Assembly (NCBI GenBank): GCA_024663395.1
Contig: JANFAH010000145.1
Span: 1 to 56,596 of the forward strand
DNA: 56,596 nucleotides
Source of the DNA: Pisolithus tinctorius
Taxonomy: Eukaryota > Basidiomycota > Agaricomycetes > Boletales > Pisolithaceae
Reading direction: 5' to 3'
Of this stretch, positions 10,711 through 22,387 are shown one piece after another. The position numbers and the translations under genes are program-made. The notes beneath the pieces are model-generated. The model did no database searches, had not been told where the DNA came from, and saw only the letters and a program-made list of their open reading frames with translations. Each line of letters opens with the position of its first letter. Within the stretch, counting starts at the first letter, position 1.

Positions 10711-10942
10711 CACTTCAGGTAACCAATTTTCATAAGCATTTAGGCTGAAGTTTTTCTACAAATCATCCAAGCTAAAAGCCACTCAGACCAGGTCATCCCA
10801 GGGACATCTGGCCATGTCCCAGGGCTATTTGCAGTGTGCAGGAGCTGGGATGTCCCATAATCCCAGCCCTTTGGTAATATATTTTGGGCTGTCCCATGGC
10901 TGCCTTAGGTGTCAGGGGTCCTCAACTGCAAAAGTGCAGCTC
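10711..10942 (+). repeat. Left terminal inverted repeat of X
   Basis: Matches the reverse complement of 43100-43332 almost base for base from CACTTCAGGTAACC to AAAGTGCAGCTC, with a handful of differences. It contains GGGATGTCCCA and GGACATC/ATGTCCC motifs, the same core repeated in the neighbouring subterminal array. Confidence 0.93.
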
Positions 10943-11390
10943 ACACCCACATTGGAATGTCAGCTTTCAATCACAAACACATTGCTGTTATGATCATCAT
11001 CCAGACAATGAGCATACCTATCAAACTGGGGGGATGGATGAAAACATTACACTCCCAAAAAACACTTATTATACATATTAAGTGATATATGAAGACTACT
11101 GGGCAATGAGTGTGTTTGTGTGATGCCATCTGCAGAATTGTACAATGTGGATGAAGGTGAACCTGTCAATTACTAAAGGCTAATGGATTCAGAATCCCCC
11201 CAATAGTACTGTAAGTTTGTGTTTGTTACAACAGTCACTCCTCACTAAGATCAGTACTTTTGTTTCCAACTTACAGTTGAGGTACATACATACATAGTAT
11301 CAAAATGATGCTCTTGTGGGGGATGAGCATGTGAGTGCCCCACTGGCATAGGATGCTATATGATCTGATTGGCATGGGGCCCCATGCCCA
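10943..11390. other. Spacer between TIR and left array
   Basis: AT-rich sequence with no gene recognised. It separates the TIR from the palindromic array. Confidence 0.6.
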
Positions 11391-11960
11391 GGACAGTGGG
11401 ATGCCCCTTGATAGCTTTGGAGGCCACTGTGGGACATCCCACCCCCCCCCTTCCATAGGCCAGTGGAATGTCCCATGATAGCTTCAGAGGCTATGGTGGG
11501 ACATCCCATCCCCCTTCCATAGGCCATTGGGATGTCCCATGGTAGCTTTGGAAGCTACTGTGGGACATCCCACCCCCCTTCCAGAGGTCAATGGGATGTC
11601 CCATGATAGCTTCAGAGGCTACTGTGGGACATCCCATCCCCCTTCCATAGGCCATTGGGATGTCCCATGGTAGCTTTGGAAGCTACTGTGGGACATCCCA
11701 TCCCCCCTTTCATAGGCCAATGGGATGCCCCATGATAGCTTTGGAAGCTACTGTGGGACATCCCATCCCCCCTTCCAGAGGTCAATGGGATGTCCCATGA
11801 CAGCTTTGGAAGCTACTGTGGGATGTTCCACCCCCCCCCTTCCAGTGGCCAGTGGGATGTCCAATGATAGCTTCAGAGGCTACTGTGGGACATCCCACCC
11901 CCTTTCTTGAGGCCAGTAGCATGTTTCATCATAGCTTTGGAGGTTACTGGGGGCCATCCC
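11391..11960 (+). repeat. Left subterminal palindromic array of X
   Basis: About eight units of ~65 bp. Each unit has TGGGATGTCCCA, then about 22 bp (TGATAGCTTTGGAAGCTACTG), then TGGGACATCCCA, a C-rich run and CTTCCATAGGCCA. Each unit can therefore fold on itself, and each GGGATGTCCC is itself nearly self-complementary. The array recurs inverted at 41640-42200. Repeated motifs next to TIRs are typical transposase-binding platforms; that role is inferred here. Confidence 0.9.
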
Positions 11961-12053
11961 CCCAATTCTGCACACTCCTGGTGTATTAAAATATTTCAGA
12001 TGCCATGGGCACTCATCTAATGAATTTTTCAGAGACATACAAGACTAGCTTCA

Positions 12054-15000
12054 CTATCTATGTGGTCTTTTACTTGGAGATGATGGGGGATCCATATCCA
12101 ATACATCTAATTCCCAGTCATCTGCCCATGAGAACTCTGTCAATGACATCTCACTGAACTGTTGGTGATATTCATCTGCAAGAGCAAATTCCTCAGCAAC
12201 ACACAGCAAGTCATCATCAAGCATTTCATCATCCCCATCATCATTCTCAGATTCCAAGTCCTCCCATCCCACCTCTTCATTTCTGTCCATGTCCATGGTG
12301 AGTGGTGCACAATCCATATTCCTCCATTCTTCAACCCTTGCCTCCCAGCTCTCCTCAGCACCTCCTGGAAAGTCCCTCATTTTTTCCTGCCACAAGAGAC
12401 TCAGACTTGCTAGTGCTGAAGCCCTGTGGTCCAGTTCATATGCAAGATCTGCACCTGATTTTCATTCAATTATCTTAATACATTCAATGACACAACAGCT
12501 CTCTTACCTGCATCCACTCTGCATTTCTCCAGCTGTCTCCATTCCTCTGAGTGCCTTCCAGTGATATCTGAGTTGCCATCATTTGCATCATAAAATTTTC
12601 TGTGGCTTTTGCAGAGCGCCCTTAAATTACTGTCAGCTCACAGCAAGAGGAATCACTTATACAGGAGGCTTACGAGATGCTGGCTTGGTTTGTACTGAAA
12701 CCTGAGCCTCCCATTCAGCTTGAAGTGTCTGAATATTGATTCCAGATTTTCTTAGACCCTTTTTTGCAGAAGTCTTTTTTTCTTGACAGTGGTTCCAGCG
12801 CTGCAAAAGCCACTGGCCAACACCAGTAAGACTCTTCATGTCAAGATAGTGCACCTGGGAGTCAATAACAAAGAGCTGTTGATGATACTGAATAAAATAT
12901 TAGCCTGCATTTTGTGACACAACTAATTGCATACCCCAGAAACTCGCAGAGATGGTATTAGTGACTTAATTGAACTCCAAAATCGCTCACAACCCTCTCC
13001 ATCAGAAAGCCCAAACCCTTCTCGTTTCTGAGGGTGATAGATGAGCTGGCAAGCCCATTGATGACCAAAGGCATGAAAGACTGATATAGCAAAAGAAATT
13101 CGGGGTATAAATGGCCCAAGGTAGCCCCACTTTCTGCAGCTCTGTTCAAGCTGACAGCCTATGTCATATAACAGCCCAATGTGAAAATCATCAGGGAGGT
13201 GACTGAATAATGATTTGATGAGGGCAAGTGCATAGTTTTGCTTCTCCCCTGCTGAAGTCATGTTGGCAAGGTGAATAACACAATCATGACAACAGAGTAG
13301 GGCCATAACTCCAGTATCTGAAAAGAATTGGGTACTTGCCTATACCACCATCAGAATATTGCAGACAGGTTAAATGACTAAGCTCACTTTCTGACGTCTC
13401 TCATCAGCTGCAGTGAAGGATTCATTACAACCCTTGAGGACTGATGGTGGTATCCTCATACCCTGCTCAAACCTATCCTCATCTCCACAATTCTTCTTAG
13501 AAGACTGACCACTCCTCTTTTGCATTGATGCCTTTGTCCTTCTCAAACCTTCAACCTCACATTCCATAGTATCAATGTCTTCTTGTGACAGAAAAACTGA
13601 ACCTGTAGGGTTTACTGGGTCATCCTGTTGACTTCTTCTACGTTTCTGGGTAAAGCAAGCATCAATGCAAACAATTGCATCAGGATCAGAGGAGCTAGGA
13701 CCCAAGACTATTTAGTAACATAGGATTATGTATATGCACCAAGAAACATACCTATTATTATTTTTCCAGTTGCGACTACCAAAGCATAATGGACAACACT
13801 TTCATAGGTATTCCGAAGGCCATGTCCTTGAGCTTGAAACATCTGGAGGGTGGTGAGAGGATGATGGAACTGCAGGGAGGATGTCTGCTGGTGGGGTTGC
13901 AGCACTTTCCAAGTGTTGTTGAACATATTCATCAACTGAGATTTCCAGGATGCAATACCAGTGGTATGCATTACTAAACCTTCGACATATACCTTCCTGC
14001 AAGTATCATTAGCAAACATCATTAATAGATATGGATGGAAATAGTTAAAGGCATGCATTGACTTGATAAACACAACACAAGATCAGATCTACAGACATTT
14101 GCACATTCATACAACCACAGTGCAATCATTCATTAGACACAAACAACAAAGGCCCAATAGGTTAGACATACACAAAACCGTAGTCTCATAATCACAACAT
14201 AAACGAAAACAGTGGATACAGATAATATAATCAATGGGACAGAATTCAGACACAAACCTTTGTGTCTACCTTGTAGCCCATGCTAGCAAGATGTGCTTCA
14301 AGGGACTTGCACCATGCAGAAATGTTTGGGGGCATGCGCATAAAGACCTGCCTGACCAGACTCAGAAGCTGTAAACTGACAGCAAGGGTTGGCCCCAGTG
14401 GCGCACATGGACAGATGGCGAGATCAACCACTTGCAAACCTGGCACAAGCCATATGTCTAAGTAGAGAGGAAAACATGCAATAAAATCTTACCATTGAAA
14501 CTAACACAGAGAACCTTCAATCGTCAAGAGATGCAACTACACTCTGGGCACTCATAGTCAACGCGGTGCCGGAAGTTTCTAGAGAGCCGTCGATATGCAA
14601 GATAGGGCTCAATAAGTGAGGGGATGGTTTCAGACAACCACCACTGCCACTGTCTCATTTTCTTGTGAGCATTGCAGGACGGTGAGGATGGCAGGGCAAA
14701 AAAGTCATCGTGACTGACATGTAGCCCCTCTGTTAGACAATCCAAATGGGCAGGGGCGAGCTCGTCCTCAGATTGGAGGCAAGCTCCCGTGAGGGGAGGG
14801 GAGTTCGTAGCAGAAGCAGTGCAGGGGGCTGAAGTCCCCTGAGGTGGCTGCGTGAAACTGCGATGCCCAGGCAAAGTGACCAGACGTTCAATGGGAAGGT
14901 AAAAATTGGCTGTGCCCAGCACATGGTGTGGCAGCTCAACCTGGTCATGGTCAACAAGTACTGCTTGACCTCCAGGGGAATGCAAGTCGGAGACTGGTAC

Positions 15001-15093
15001 AGGAGGAGGATGACTCCCAGAGGAATGCGAGTTGGAGGTCACAGGAATCGAGGAATGGTGATTCAAAAACTTCCTTGGGTGACAAAATGACAT
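12054..15093 (-). pseudogene. KDZ1: KDZ-superfamily transposase of element X
   Basis: Multi-exon gene on the minus strand. N-terminal block HKKMRQWQWWLSETIPSLIEPY (14580-14660) and CPECSC; CAPLGPTLAV…NISAWCKSLEAHLASMGYK (14275-14430); RRFSNAYHWYCILE…KCCPLCFG (13747-13999); DAIVCIDACFTQKRRRSQQ…CNESFTAADERRQK (13388-13705); MALLCCHDCV…LLYDIGCQL…VFHAFGHQWACQLIYHP…FGLSDGEGCERFWSSI (12935-13317); FVIDSQVHYLD…LQAEWEAQV (12657-12887); an acidic tail follows to 12054. The conserved acidic residues (IDACF, YDIGC, DGEGCERFW) are the KDZ catalytic set. Clear introns: 13318-13387 and 12888-12934. A TGA in SEYL-x-KCCPLCFG replaces an Arg codon. The protein should excise and insert X; this copy looks recently inactivated. 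Its exact start is unclear (possibly upstream, to ~15250). Confidence 0.85.
13318..13387 (-). other. KDZ1 intron (70 bp)
   Basis: Minus-strand GTGAGC…TTTTCAG separates ADERRQK from the exon beginning TGVMALLCCHD. Removing it joins two blocks that are contiguous in KDZ proteins. Confidence 0.75.
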
Positions 15094-15343
15094 CTGGAAT
15101 GTTGATCAGTTCTCTAGCCAGGGAGAGACAACAATCCAGCAACACCAAGTTGGAGGACTGTGACCAGAACACCTAATTCTAGTCCACTGGTCGTCAACAC
15201 CAAGCCACCATGAGCACATCTGGTTAGCTGGCAGTGATAGATGAAAGCTGACCTTTTGATACATGATAGGCAAGAACAATGACACAGATGAGGGGTGAAA
15301 TGGATGCAGATTTTACGGTAACTACAAGTACATAGCCACATAA

Positions 15344-17190
15344 TTATGCTTGTGGGGGACAGGGGGGAAGTGCGGACGACGATGCAGATGATAATGTGGA
15401 TGATGATGGGATTAAGCAGTTATCGCCCAAGCTGTAAATACTGTGAGGATTTTTCGGAATAAGATGGAGGACGATAGGCAAATGACTGAAGTTATCAAAG
15501 AATGACTGCACGTAAAATAATGCAAGCAATTTTTCCACTGCCCAAACACACACTGGTGAGGCTGACAATGGAAGTGAGGTTCCCAAATCCAGCGGAAACC
15601 CTGACCACGAAGCGAGCAGCATCTGGAACCTCTCGACATATTCCAGCTTCATTTGGGGTTCTAGTGAGGCCAGACCTTGATCCTTAACCGGGAAGGGTTC
15701 GGCGAACATGGTAATCTCCAAATCTCCTGGGAAGATCTGCATAAAAATTTAGTAAATGGATTCTTTTGAGGTGCAAGGCAAAAACTTACCTGACGGACTT
15801 GGTCCAGCCGCTCAGATTCCACATTCGACCAGAGGGCAGGCACCAGCAGATGGTCCAAGGCAACCAGCTCGAAGCAGAAATTATGCTTGTACAGGTCCCA
15901 GAGAATCTTGCCCTTTGTTGCCAAGTCGATGGTAGTGAGGTCTGCAAGACCAATTGTAATGTCACGGAACTGCACATGACTCGGTACATCATGCTGAACC
16001 TTCACAAACTCCGGACCAAAGATATCAGCAGCTTCATGTATTTGGTTCCCAGAAAAACTGATTGAAATGCAGTCAGGAATCGTGTTAAGATAATTGCGCC
16101 ACAAATGGGGAATGATGGGGGACGCATCCAAAGCAGCGAGTCGCGTGATCCAACCTGCTTGGGCCACCAACCAATTCCAGAGGTACCTCTGCCTCCACTC
16201 CGAGGACTCGCCTCTCATAAATAGCACGGGGTGAGGGAAAAAATATGTGATTTTGGGCACACTGGCACGAATTCTCTTGGGGTCCTTGTTGATGTCAGTA
16301 AGCGCAGTGTGCCACGAGTAGATGTGAGCAGGGAAGGCAGGATCATCAAAATCCTGCAGCAAGTCAACGTTCAGAGTGGTGGAAGTCTTGGCCTTCTTCG
16401 AACCTGCAGAATTATCTGAGCAGATAGTTGTAAGCATAAAGATCTCGATCAGTAATGAAACACCCACAAGGACTGCTGCGATGTTTAGCCCTATCTGTTC
16501 TGACAACTCCCGAGGCAGAGCCGGGCATGCTGGAACTCGCAGTATTCAAGGCCATTGAGCTGGAGGTTGTGGGAGTCGACACTGCAGGACTTGGTTCTGG
16601 CCAGGGCACCACAAATTGCTCAAGACCCACTACTGGAGCTTCGCAGGTGTGGACATGCATAGGATCACCAGGGTAATACCACCTAGCATTCCACTTGAGC
16701 ATTTGGCTGACCTTGAATTCATCTGGGGTAGTGATAATGCCTTCTGGGCGTGTAATGTCGACCTCGTGATGTATCTTCATATCCTTTGGCACTAACTCCG
16801 GCTTCCAGACTAGCCATATGGGGATGCGTGCTTCAAAAAGTCACTCGCAGACATCAGGATCCGTGGTAAATGCACCCATCCAATGCTGTTTTGCATTAAA
16901 AATGGGCCAGAAGGGGGGGTAATTTTTATCTCAAGGGAGTCTACCATAGCGTAAATATCCAGACAAAGACGTTGGAAGAGCGCAACTAGGACCACTGTAT
17001 CATGGAAGGTGAATGGGAGTTGCTATGGAATTGTCAACTATTGAAATATCAGACAATGAGATATCATACCTTCAGATGCATGAGAGACCTTCAACATTGC
17101 CTAATCCATATGTGCACCCAGAGAGGTCCCTTGTCGTCAGGGTTCTTTGGTGGCCAGTTCTTCACCCATTCTTCTAGTCATTTATACAAG
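15344..17190 (-). pseudogene. Gene 2 of X, 3' exons (unrecognised protein; cut by chromovirus B)
   Basis: This gene lies directly upstream of KDZ1 on the same strand and continues from 24036-24497 across chromovirus B. Blocks in order: EEWVKNWPPKNPDDKGPLWV (~17100-17190); LFQRLCLDIYAMVDSLEIKI; KQHWMGAFTTDPDV; IPIWLVWKPELVPKDM (~16800); HVHTCEAPVVGLEQFVVPWP with a Ser/Thr/Pro-rich linker; an intron at 16404-16467; NVDLLQDFDDPAFPAHIYSW…ALWSNVESERLDQVRQ; an intron near 15737-15789; IFPGDLEITMFAEPFPV… ending at 15344. Lesions: TGA at 17178-17180 and 16841-16843 (both Arg-compatible) and a frame slip near the 7-C run at 16913-16919. I do not recognise the family; long conserved-looking Trp/Pro-rich exons argue for a real protein. 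Confidence 0.65.
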
Positions 17191-17195
17191 ATCTC
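17191..17195. repeat. 5-bp target duplication of chromovirus B, left copy (ATCTC)
   Basis: ATCTC precedes the left LTR and recurs at 24036-24040 after the right LTR. Gene 2 reads through when B and one copy are ignored. Confidence 0.93.
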
Positions 17196-17647
17196 TGTTA
17201 CGCTCGACCGAAGTCAAGACGTAGGGAGAGCTCAAACGCAGACTAAGGTTTCTACTGAGCAACGGCTGCAGTAACCTCTGTAAATGACAGAGGATTTGAG
17301 GCAACGCCGGTAAGAGTGGTCCTGGTAAGGGACACTGAGGGCGAAGTTCTGAGAACGCTGCGTATGATTGAGCAGCTCAAGTCTGGGTTTCCAGGACTTG
17401 AGCCGGCAGTTTAAATACTACACAGAAACAGACCATGAGGCATCCGCATGTAACGAGGTAACTACGCCATTGGTTGAGCAACGACGACACATGTCCTAAG
17501 CATGTAACGAGCCAGTAACGCTAGTGGTGGGAATAGAGAGCCGTCGGATCAGAGAGAAGACGGCTCTAAAAGGAAACTAAGTCCAACGGATCACAAACAG
17601 GGCAAACGTACAACCAGAAAAGGAAAAGTCAGGGGTGAAACGTAACA
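17196..17647 (-). repeat. 3' LTR of chromovirus B
   Basis: 452 bp, minus-strand TGTTACGTTTC…GAGCGTAACA. It holds TATTTAAA (plus 17410-17417) and the 11-nt self-primer sequence (plus AGCTCAAGTCT at 17374-17384). Confidence 0.95.
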
Positions 17648-17662
17648 TTACCCCCCCTCTAA
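17648..17662 (-). promoter_or_regulatory. Polypurine tract of chromovirus B
   Basis: Minus-strand AGAGGGGGGGTAA ends exactly at the 3' LTR. This is the expected plus-strand primer for reverse transcription. Confidence 0.8.
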
Positions 17663-17684
17663 GCGTTGAAGTCCCCGACTTCAA

Positions 17685-20600
17685 CTACTCTCCGTAAGGT
17701 TCTCCGGTCATGTTACTGATGGCGGAGTCGTCGAAATCAAAGTCATTATCATACAAATCGTTGTCCTCGCTCCCGACGAGGGTACGATCATCTACCAGAG
17801 CAGGGGTAGCTATCCTGTCCTGTAAGGGGCGACGAGGGCGGATAGAAGGACATTGGGCCTGAGTATGGCCAGGGCAAGTGGCGTGGCAAAGGGGACATTC
17901 GTACAGTCCACAATTGATGCGGATATGGCCAAGACGGCGACAGACATAACACGCTTGACGATAGCGTGGATCAGACGGAGTAAGAGGCATGTCGAACTCG
18001 GTCAAGGCATTCAGCACAGGGGACGGCGGCAGCTGTGCAAGGGTTTCGACGATGTTTAACGTGTAGTTGAGTTCAGCACGGGAGACGCCAAAGGCAGTCT
18101 CAGGGTCTACTTCTGACGGTGAGCTATGAGACTCGCAAGGTTGGGGATTAGAGCCTGACAAGCAGCAGGCACGAGGTCTATCGGCTCTTCGGAGAGAGCG
18201 GGACGAGTGGGAGGACGATGACGACGACGGTGCAGGAGGGGAAGATGACGCGGAGGAAACCGGAGGAGAAGTTGCAGTCGAGGGTCTTCTAGACCCAGGC
18301 AGGGGGGGTGCGATCAACGTTGGATATTGACGAACGTTATAAATGAGGTCGGCGCCTCCAAGGACGTCAAAGAGTTTAAGAAGCAGGGGAACCTGCTGGA
18401 GGGCGATTTCACCCAGGATAGTGCGAGCAGGGGAAAGGAGGGGGTTCTGGCGGTTAACATAGCGGGAAAGTTCTTCAAGCCGAAGGGCTTGGATAGTTGC
18501 ATGATATACAAGGTCAAGTGGAGAGTCTTCGTCCACTTCATGGTAAATGGTGCCGATAACAGCCGGGTCAGCGATGAAGAGTCGGTAGGAAGCGATCATC
18601 TGATCACTGGCGGGTTGTCTCTGTCGACGAGCGAACGGGGTGTGGCGGCGAGAGGGTTCGCGGGGGTAGGTGTAACGACGAGGAGGCATTTCAAGAGTGA
18701 TATTTCTGACGGTACGAGTGGAGTGTCGAGTGGGTTGTTTCTTAGGAGGGAAGTCTCTGGGGAATCGTTTCTTATAGGCGGAGAGCGTATCATCCGCGTG
18801 TTCAAGGTGTGATTCTTTTTGCCATGAGTTTTCGGAAGAAGGGTAACCCTTCCATTTGATTAAGAAGGCGTGTCCACGGCCGGACCTTTTATGGCCGACT
18901 ATCGCCTCAACTTCGTATTCTTCTTCCTCGTTGACTAAGTCAGGTGGTGGAGCCGGGAAGTTTGGTCCGTGAACGTCGTTTTCGCAATAGGGCGATAGGA
19001 GAGAAGCATGGAAAACGTTGTGGATTTTCCAGCGTGCGGGAATCGTGAGGCGATATGTTACCGGAGATAGGACGTCAGAGATGATGAAGGGTCCTTCTCG
19101 TTTTGGTGCCAGCTTCCTATTTTCATAGGAGCATTTCAAATTTCGTGCTTCTAGCCAAACCTTATCACCTTTCTGGAACGGGGTGAAGGGTTGTGACGAG
19201 CGGTCTTTCATGGTTTTTCTGGCTAGGTCGTGGGCCGCGAGGGCTTCCTCTCTAGCTTTTCAGAGTTCCTCGAGTCTGGACTCGGCGGCGGGAAGGTGGG
19301 TTTCCGTAATCAGGGACGGAAGGGGTTTCGGTTCATATCCGTACATGAGGTAGAACGGAGATTGATGGGTAACGGAGTGTGGGCGGTGGTTATGCGCGAA
19401 TTCGGCCATTGGTAGGTTGTCCACCCACGAGGTGGGGTCGTTTTGGCAGAAGATGTGGAGATAAGTCTCCACTTCTTGATTTACACGTTCCGTTTCTCCA
19501 TCGGTCTGTGGGTGATATGCTGTTGACAAGGCAAGGGAATACCCCAAGAGGGAAGCGAGTTCTTTTGCAAAGGTGGAGGCGAACTGAGGGCCTTGATCTG
19601 ATATGATTTTGTCGTACAACCCGAAGCGGGAGTAGACCTTTTTGAAAAACAACGCTGCGATATCGGCGGCAGAGGCAGTTTTCTTCGTGGGTGATAAAAT
19701 TACCCCCTTTGTAAGCCCATGGTCTACCATGACCAAAAGGGAATCATAGCCGTTTGAGACGGGTAAGTCGGTAACCAGATCGCAAGAGATCTGTTGGAAA
19801 GGGCAGGTCGAGGTGGAGGGGATAGGCGTGAGGGGTGGTGTCGTTGGATGGGTATTTACTTTATTTTGCTGGCATACAGCACAGCCTTCAACATATTTTC
19901 GGACGAAGGACGCCAGTCCGGGCCACCAAAATTCGGAAGAGACGAGTTGTCGTGTTTTTAGAACACCGGGGTGTCCAGCGGAGGGGTGGTCATGGTGGTT
20001 GGACATGACGGTCCAACGGAGGATAGGGTCATCGGGGATATACACCCGGTCTTTGTAAAGTAACACTCCGCTGTCAAATCTCCAATCAGAGAGATGAGAT
20101 TTAAACGGGAGTGGCATGTCGACGTTTTCAATGGCACGAAGTGCCGTTTGGACCACGGGGTCTTTCATAGAGGATGATGCGACTTTCTGAGTGAGGTTGG
20201 TGTCAATAAGATTGACGAACAGGGTTTGTGGGAGGAGGGTAACTCCTTTGTTATCTTCGTCATCGTCAGGGATATGATCGGGTCGGCGAGAAAGTGCATC
20301 TGGTGCGGCCAGGTCTTTGCCTGGGACATGTTCTAACTGCAGATCAAAGTCTGCAAGGTCAAGGAGCCAGCGGGCCTGGCGACGATTCAAGTTTTGAGGT
20401 GACTTGAAGTATGTCAGGTTTTTATGGTCTGTGAAGACCTTGATCGGGAAAGGAGATCCATGGAGATAATGTCTCCAGGATTTCAGTGCTCGAATAACTC
20501 CTAGCAGTTCTCTGTCATAGATGTCGTAGTTTCTTTCTGCAGGGTTAAATGATTGGGACAGGAAGGCACAGGGTTGCCATTGTCCATTCGAATCTTCTTG

Positions 20601-22373
20601 AAGGAGGATTCCTCCTGTTGCGTACTTGGACGCATCTGTAGTGATTGCGAATGGCCGAGAGGTGTCGGGCATTCAAAGTGTAGGTTGTGCCATGAAGATC
20701 CGTTTGAGAAGTTCAAAGGCATCTTGGCATCTCTTGGACCAACTCCAGTCGACCGTTTTCTTGGTGAGGTCGATGAGTGGTTGTGCGATGTCCGAATAGT
20801 AGGGGACAAATCTTCTGTAAAAGTTTGCGAATCCTAAAAAGGATCGCACATCCTTAACTTTCTTCGGAACGGGCCATTCGGCAATGCCTTGTACTTTAAC
20901 GGGGTCCATGGCGACGGTGTTTTCCTTGATAATCATGCCAAGGTATTCCACCTCGGCAAGATCAAAATGACATTTTTCTAATTTCAGAGGGAGAGAAAGT
21001 TCTCTCATCCTTTCAAGAACACGACGGGTTCTTCGTTTATGTTCTTCGGGGTCGCTTGAGAAGATAAGGAGGTCGTCCATGTAAACGACCAGCCATCCTT
21101 CGGCGATCATATCTCTGAAAGAGTCGTTCATGAATCGCTGGAATGTGGCGGGGGAGTTGCACAATCCGAAGAACATAACGGTTGGTTCGAAGAGTCCTTT
21201 ATGCGTAATGAATGCGGCTTTCCACTGGTCTCCTTCCTTGATACGGACATTATTGTAGCCTGATCTGACATCCATCTTCGTGAAAACAGAGGCTCCTTTT
21301 AGTTTGTCTACAAGGTCTGAAATGAGGGGAAGGGGGTATGCATCCTTCACCGTATTCTTGTTCAGATACCTGTAGTCTTGACAGGGGCGTAAGGAGCCGT
21401 CTTTCTTTCCTACGAAGAAGAAGGGGGCAGCTTGGGGGGATTTCGAGGGACGGATCTTTCCTTCTCGAAGGTTCTCTTCGATAAACCTTTCTGCGGACTC
21501 TCGCTCAGAGGGAGAGAGAGGGTATGCCTTGGCCACCTTGGGGACGAAGTCTTCTACAAGGTTTATGGCATGGTCGTATGGTCGTGATGGAGGTAAAACC
21601 CCATCAGATGGTTTTTCGAAAACCGAGGCGAAGTCCTTGTACTCTTCAGGGAGGACTGCCTTCGGTTTCTTCTTGTGTTCTTCTTGGGCTAACTCTGTAG
21701 CCGTGGTGATCTTTCGGAGAAGGCTATTATTGGGATTAACCTTCTTGGCTTCTTCAACGAGTTTTCCAACCGACATCACGAAATGTGCTCGGATGGTTTC
21801 GTCTTCTGGTTCTTCATAATCCATGAACTTGTTTATCCCTTTCTTTTCAGTTGGGGATACAAGGTTCACAGTTGGTTCTTCGACGGCAATGGAAGAGACG
21901 TTGCGTTTTAACTCCTTTGATCTATCGGTTTTCTCGTCGATAGACAACGTGCCCATCCTCCAGTCTACAACAGGGTTGTTTTCTTGGAGCCAGGGGAGAC
22001 CCAGAATGATGTTTTCCGTTCCACAATTGATGACATGGAAAAAGGACTGGTGGACGAGTCCTTTAACCTTGAAGTAGAGAGTGGCAGAAAACAGTATTTT
22101 TCCCTTTGAGTTCTGGGTTCCATCGGCGTTTTTAGCGAGGATGGGTTCGGCGAGTCGTTGAATGGGGATTCGATGCTTTCGCACAAAACCCCAGTCGATG
22201 CAAGAAATCTCTGCTCCGGAGTCAACCAGAGCGGTAGTGTTGACGACTTTCTGAGTAGTTTCTGATGCGTAGAGGGAGATGGGAATCTGCATAGTACGTT
22301 CCGGTGTAGACGTTACAAGTACAGGGGCAACAGAAACTAAACTGTCCTTAGTTTGGGGAACATCTGGCATCAA
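17685..22373 (-). pseudogene. Pol of chromovirus B (protease-RT-RNase H-integrase-chromodomain-zinc knuckles)
   Basis: One frame of about 1562 codons interrupted only by TGA at 20673-20675 and 19260-19262, both at positions where CGA (Arg) fits. Domains: protease ALVDSGAEISCID (~residue 50); RT with YMDDLLIF (~430); RNase H ITTDASKYATGG, DRELLGVIRALKSWRHYL and TDHKNL; integrase zinc finger with HPGVLKTRQL…CAVCQQNK; catalytic D, D and E in SCDLVTDLP, SDQGPQF and TDGETERVNQ; chromodomain YEVEAIVGHKR…FLIKWKGYPSSENSW (~18880-18960). A further ~340-residue extension follows, ending with two CCHC-like knuckles (CYVCRRLGHIRINC, then CPLCHATCPGHTQAQC) and an acidic tail. Pol is in the -1 frame relative to gag and is open through the gag stop. 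The enzymes copy RNA to DNA and integrate it; the chromodomain likely steers integration to chromatin marks. Confidence 0.92.
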
Positions 22374-22387
22374 CGCAGAGTTCCCGT

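Noticed and set aside
11391..11960. CRISPR-like array
   Set aside because: The units are ~65 bp palindromes repeated end to end without unique spacers, occur inverted at the other end of a transposon, and the genome is eukaryotic.
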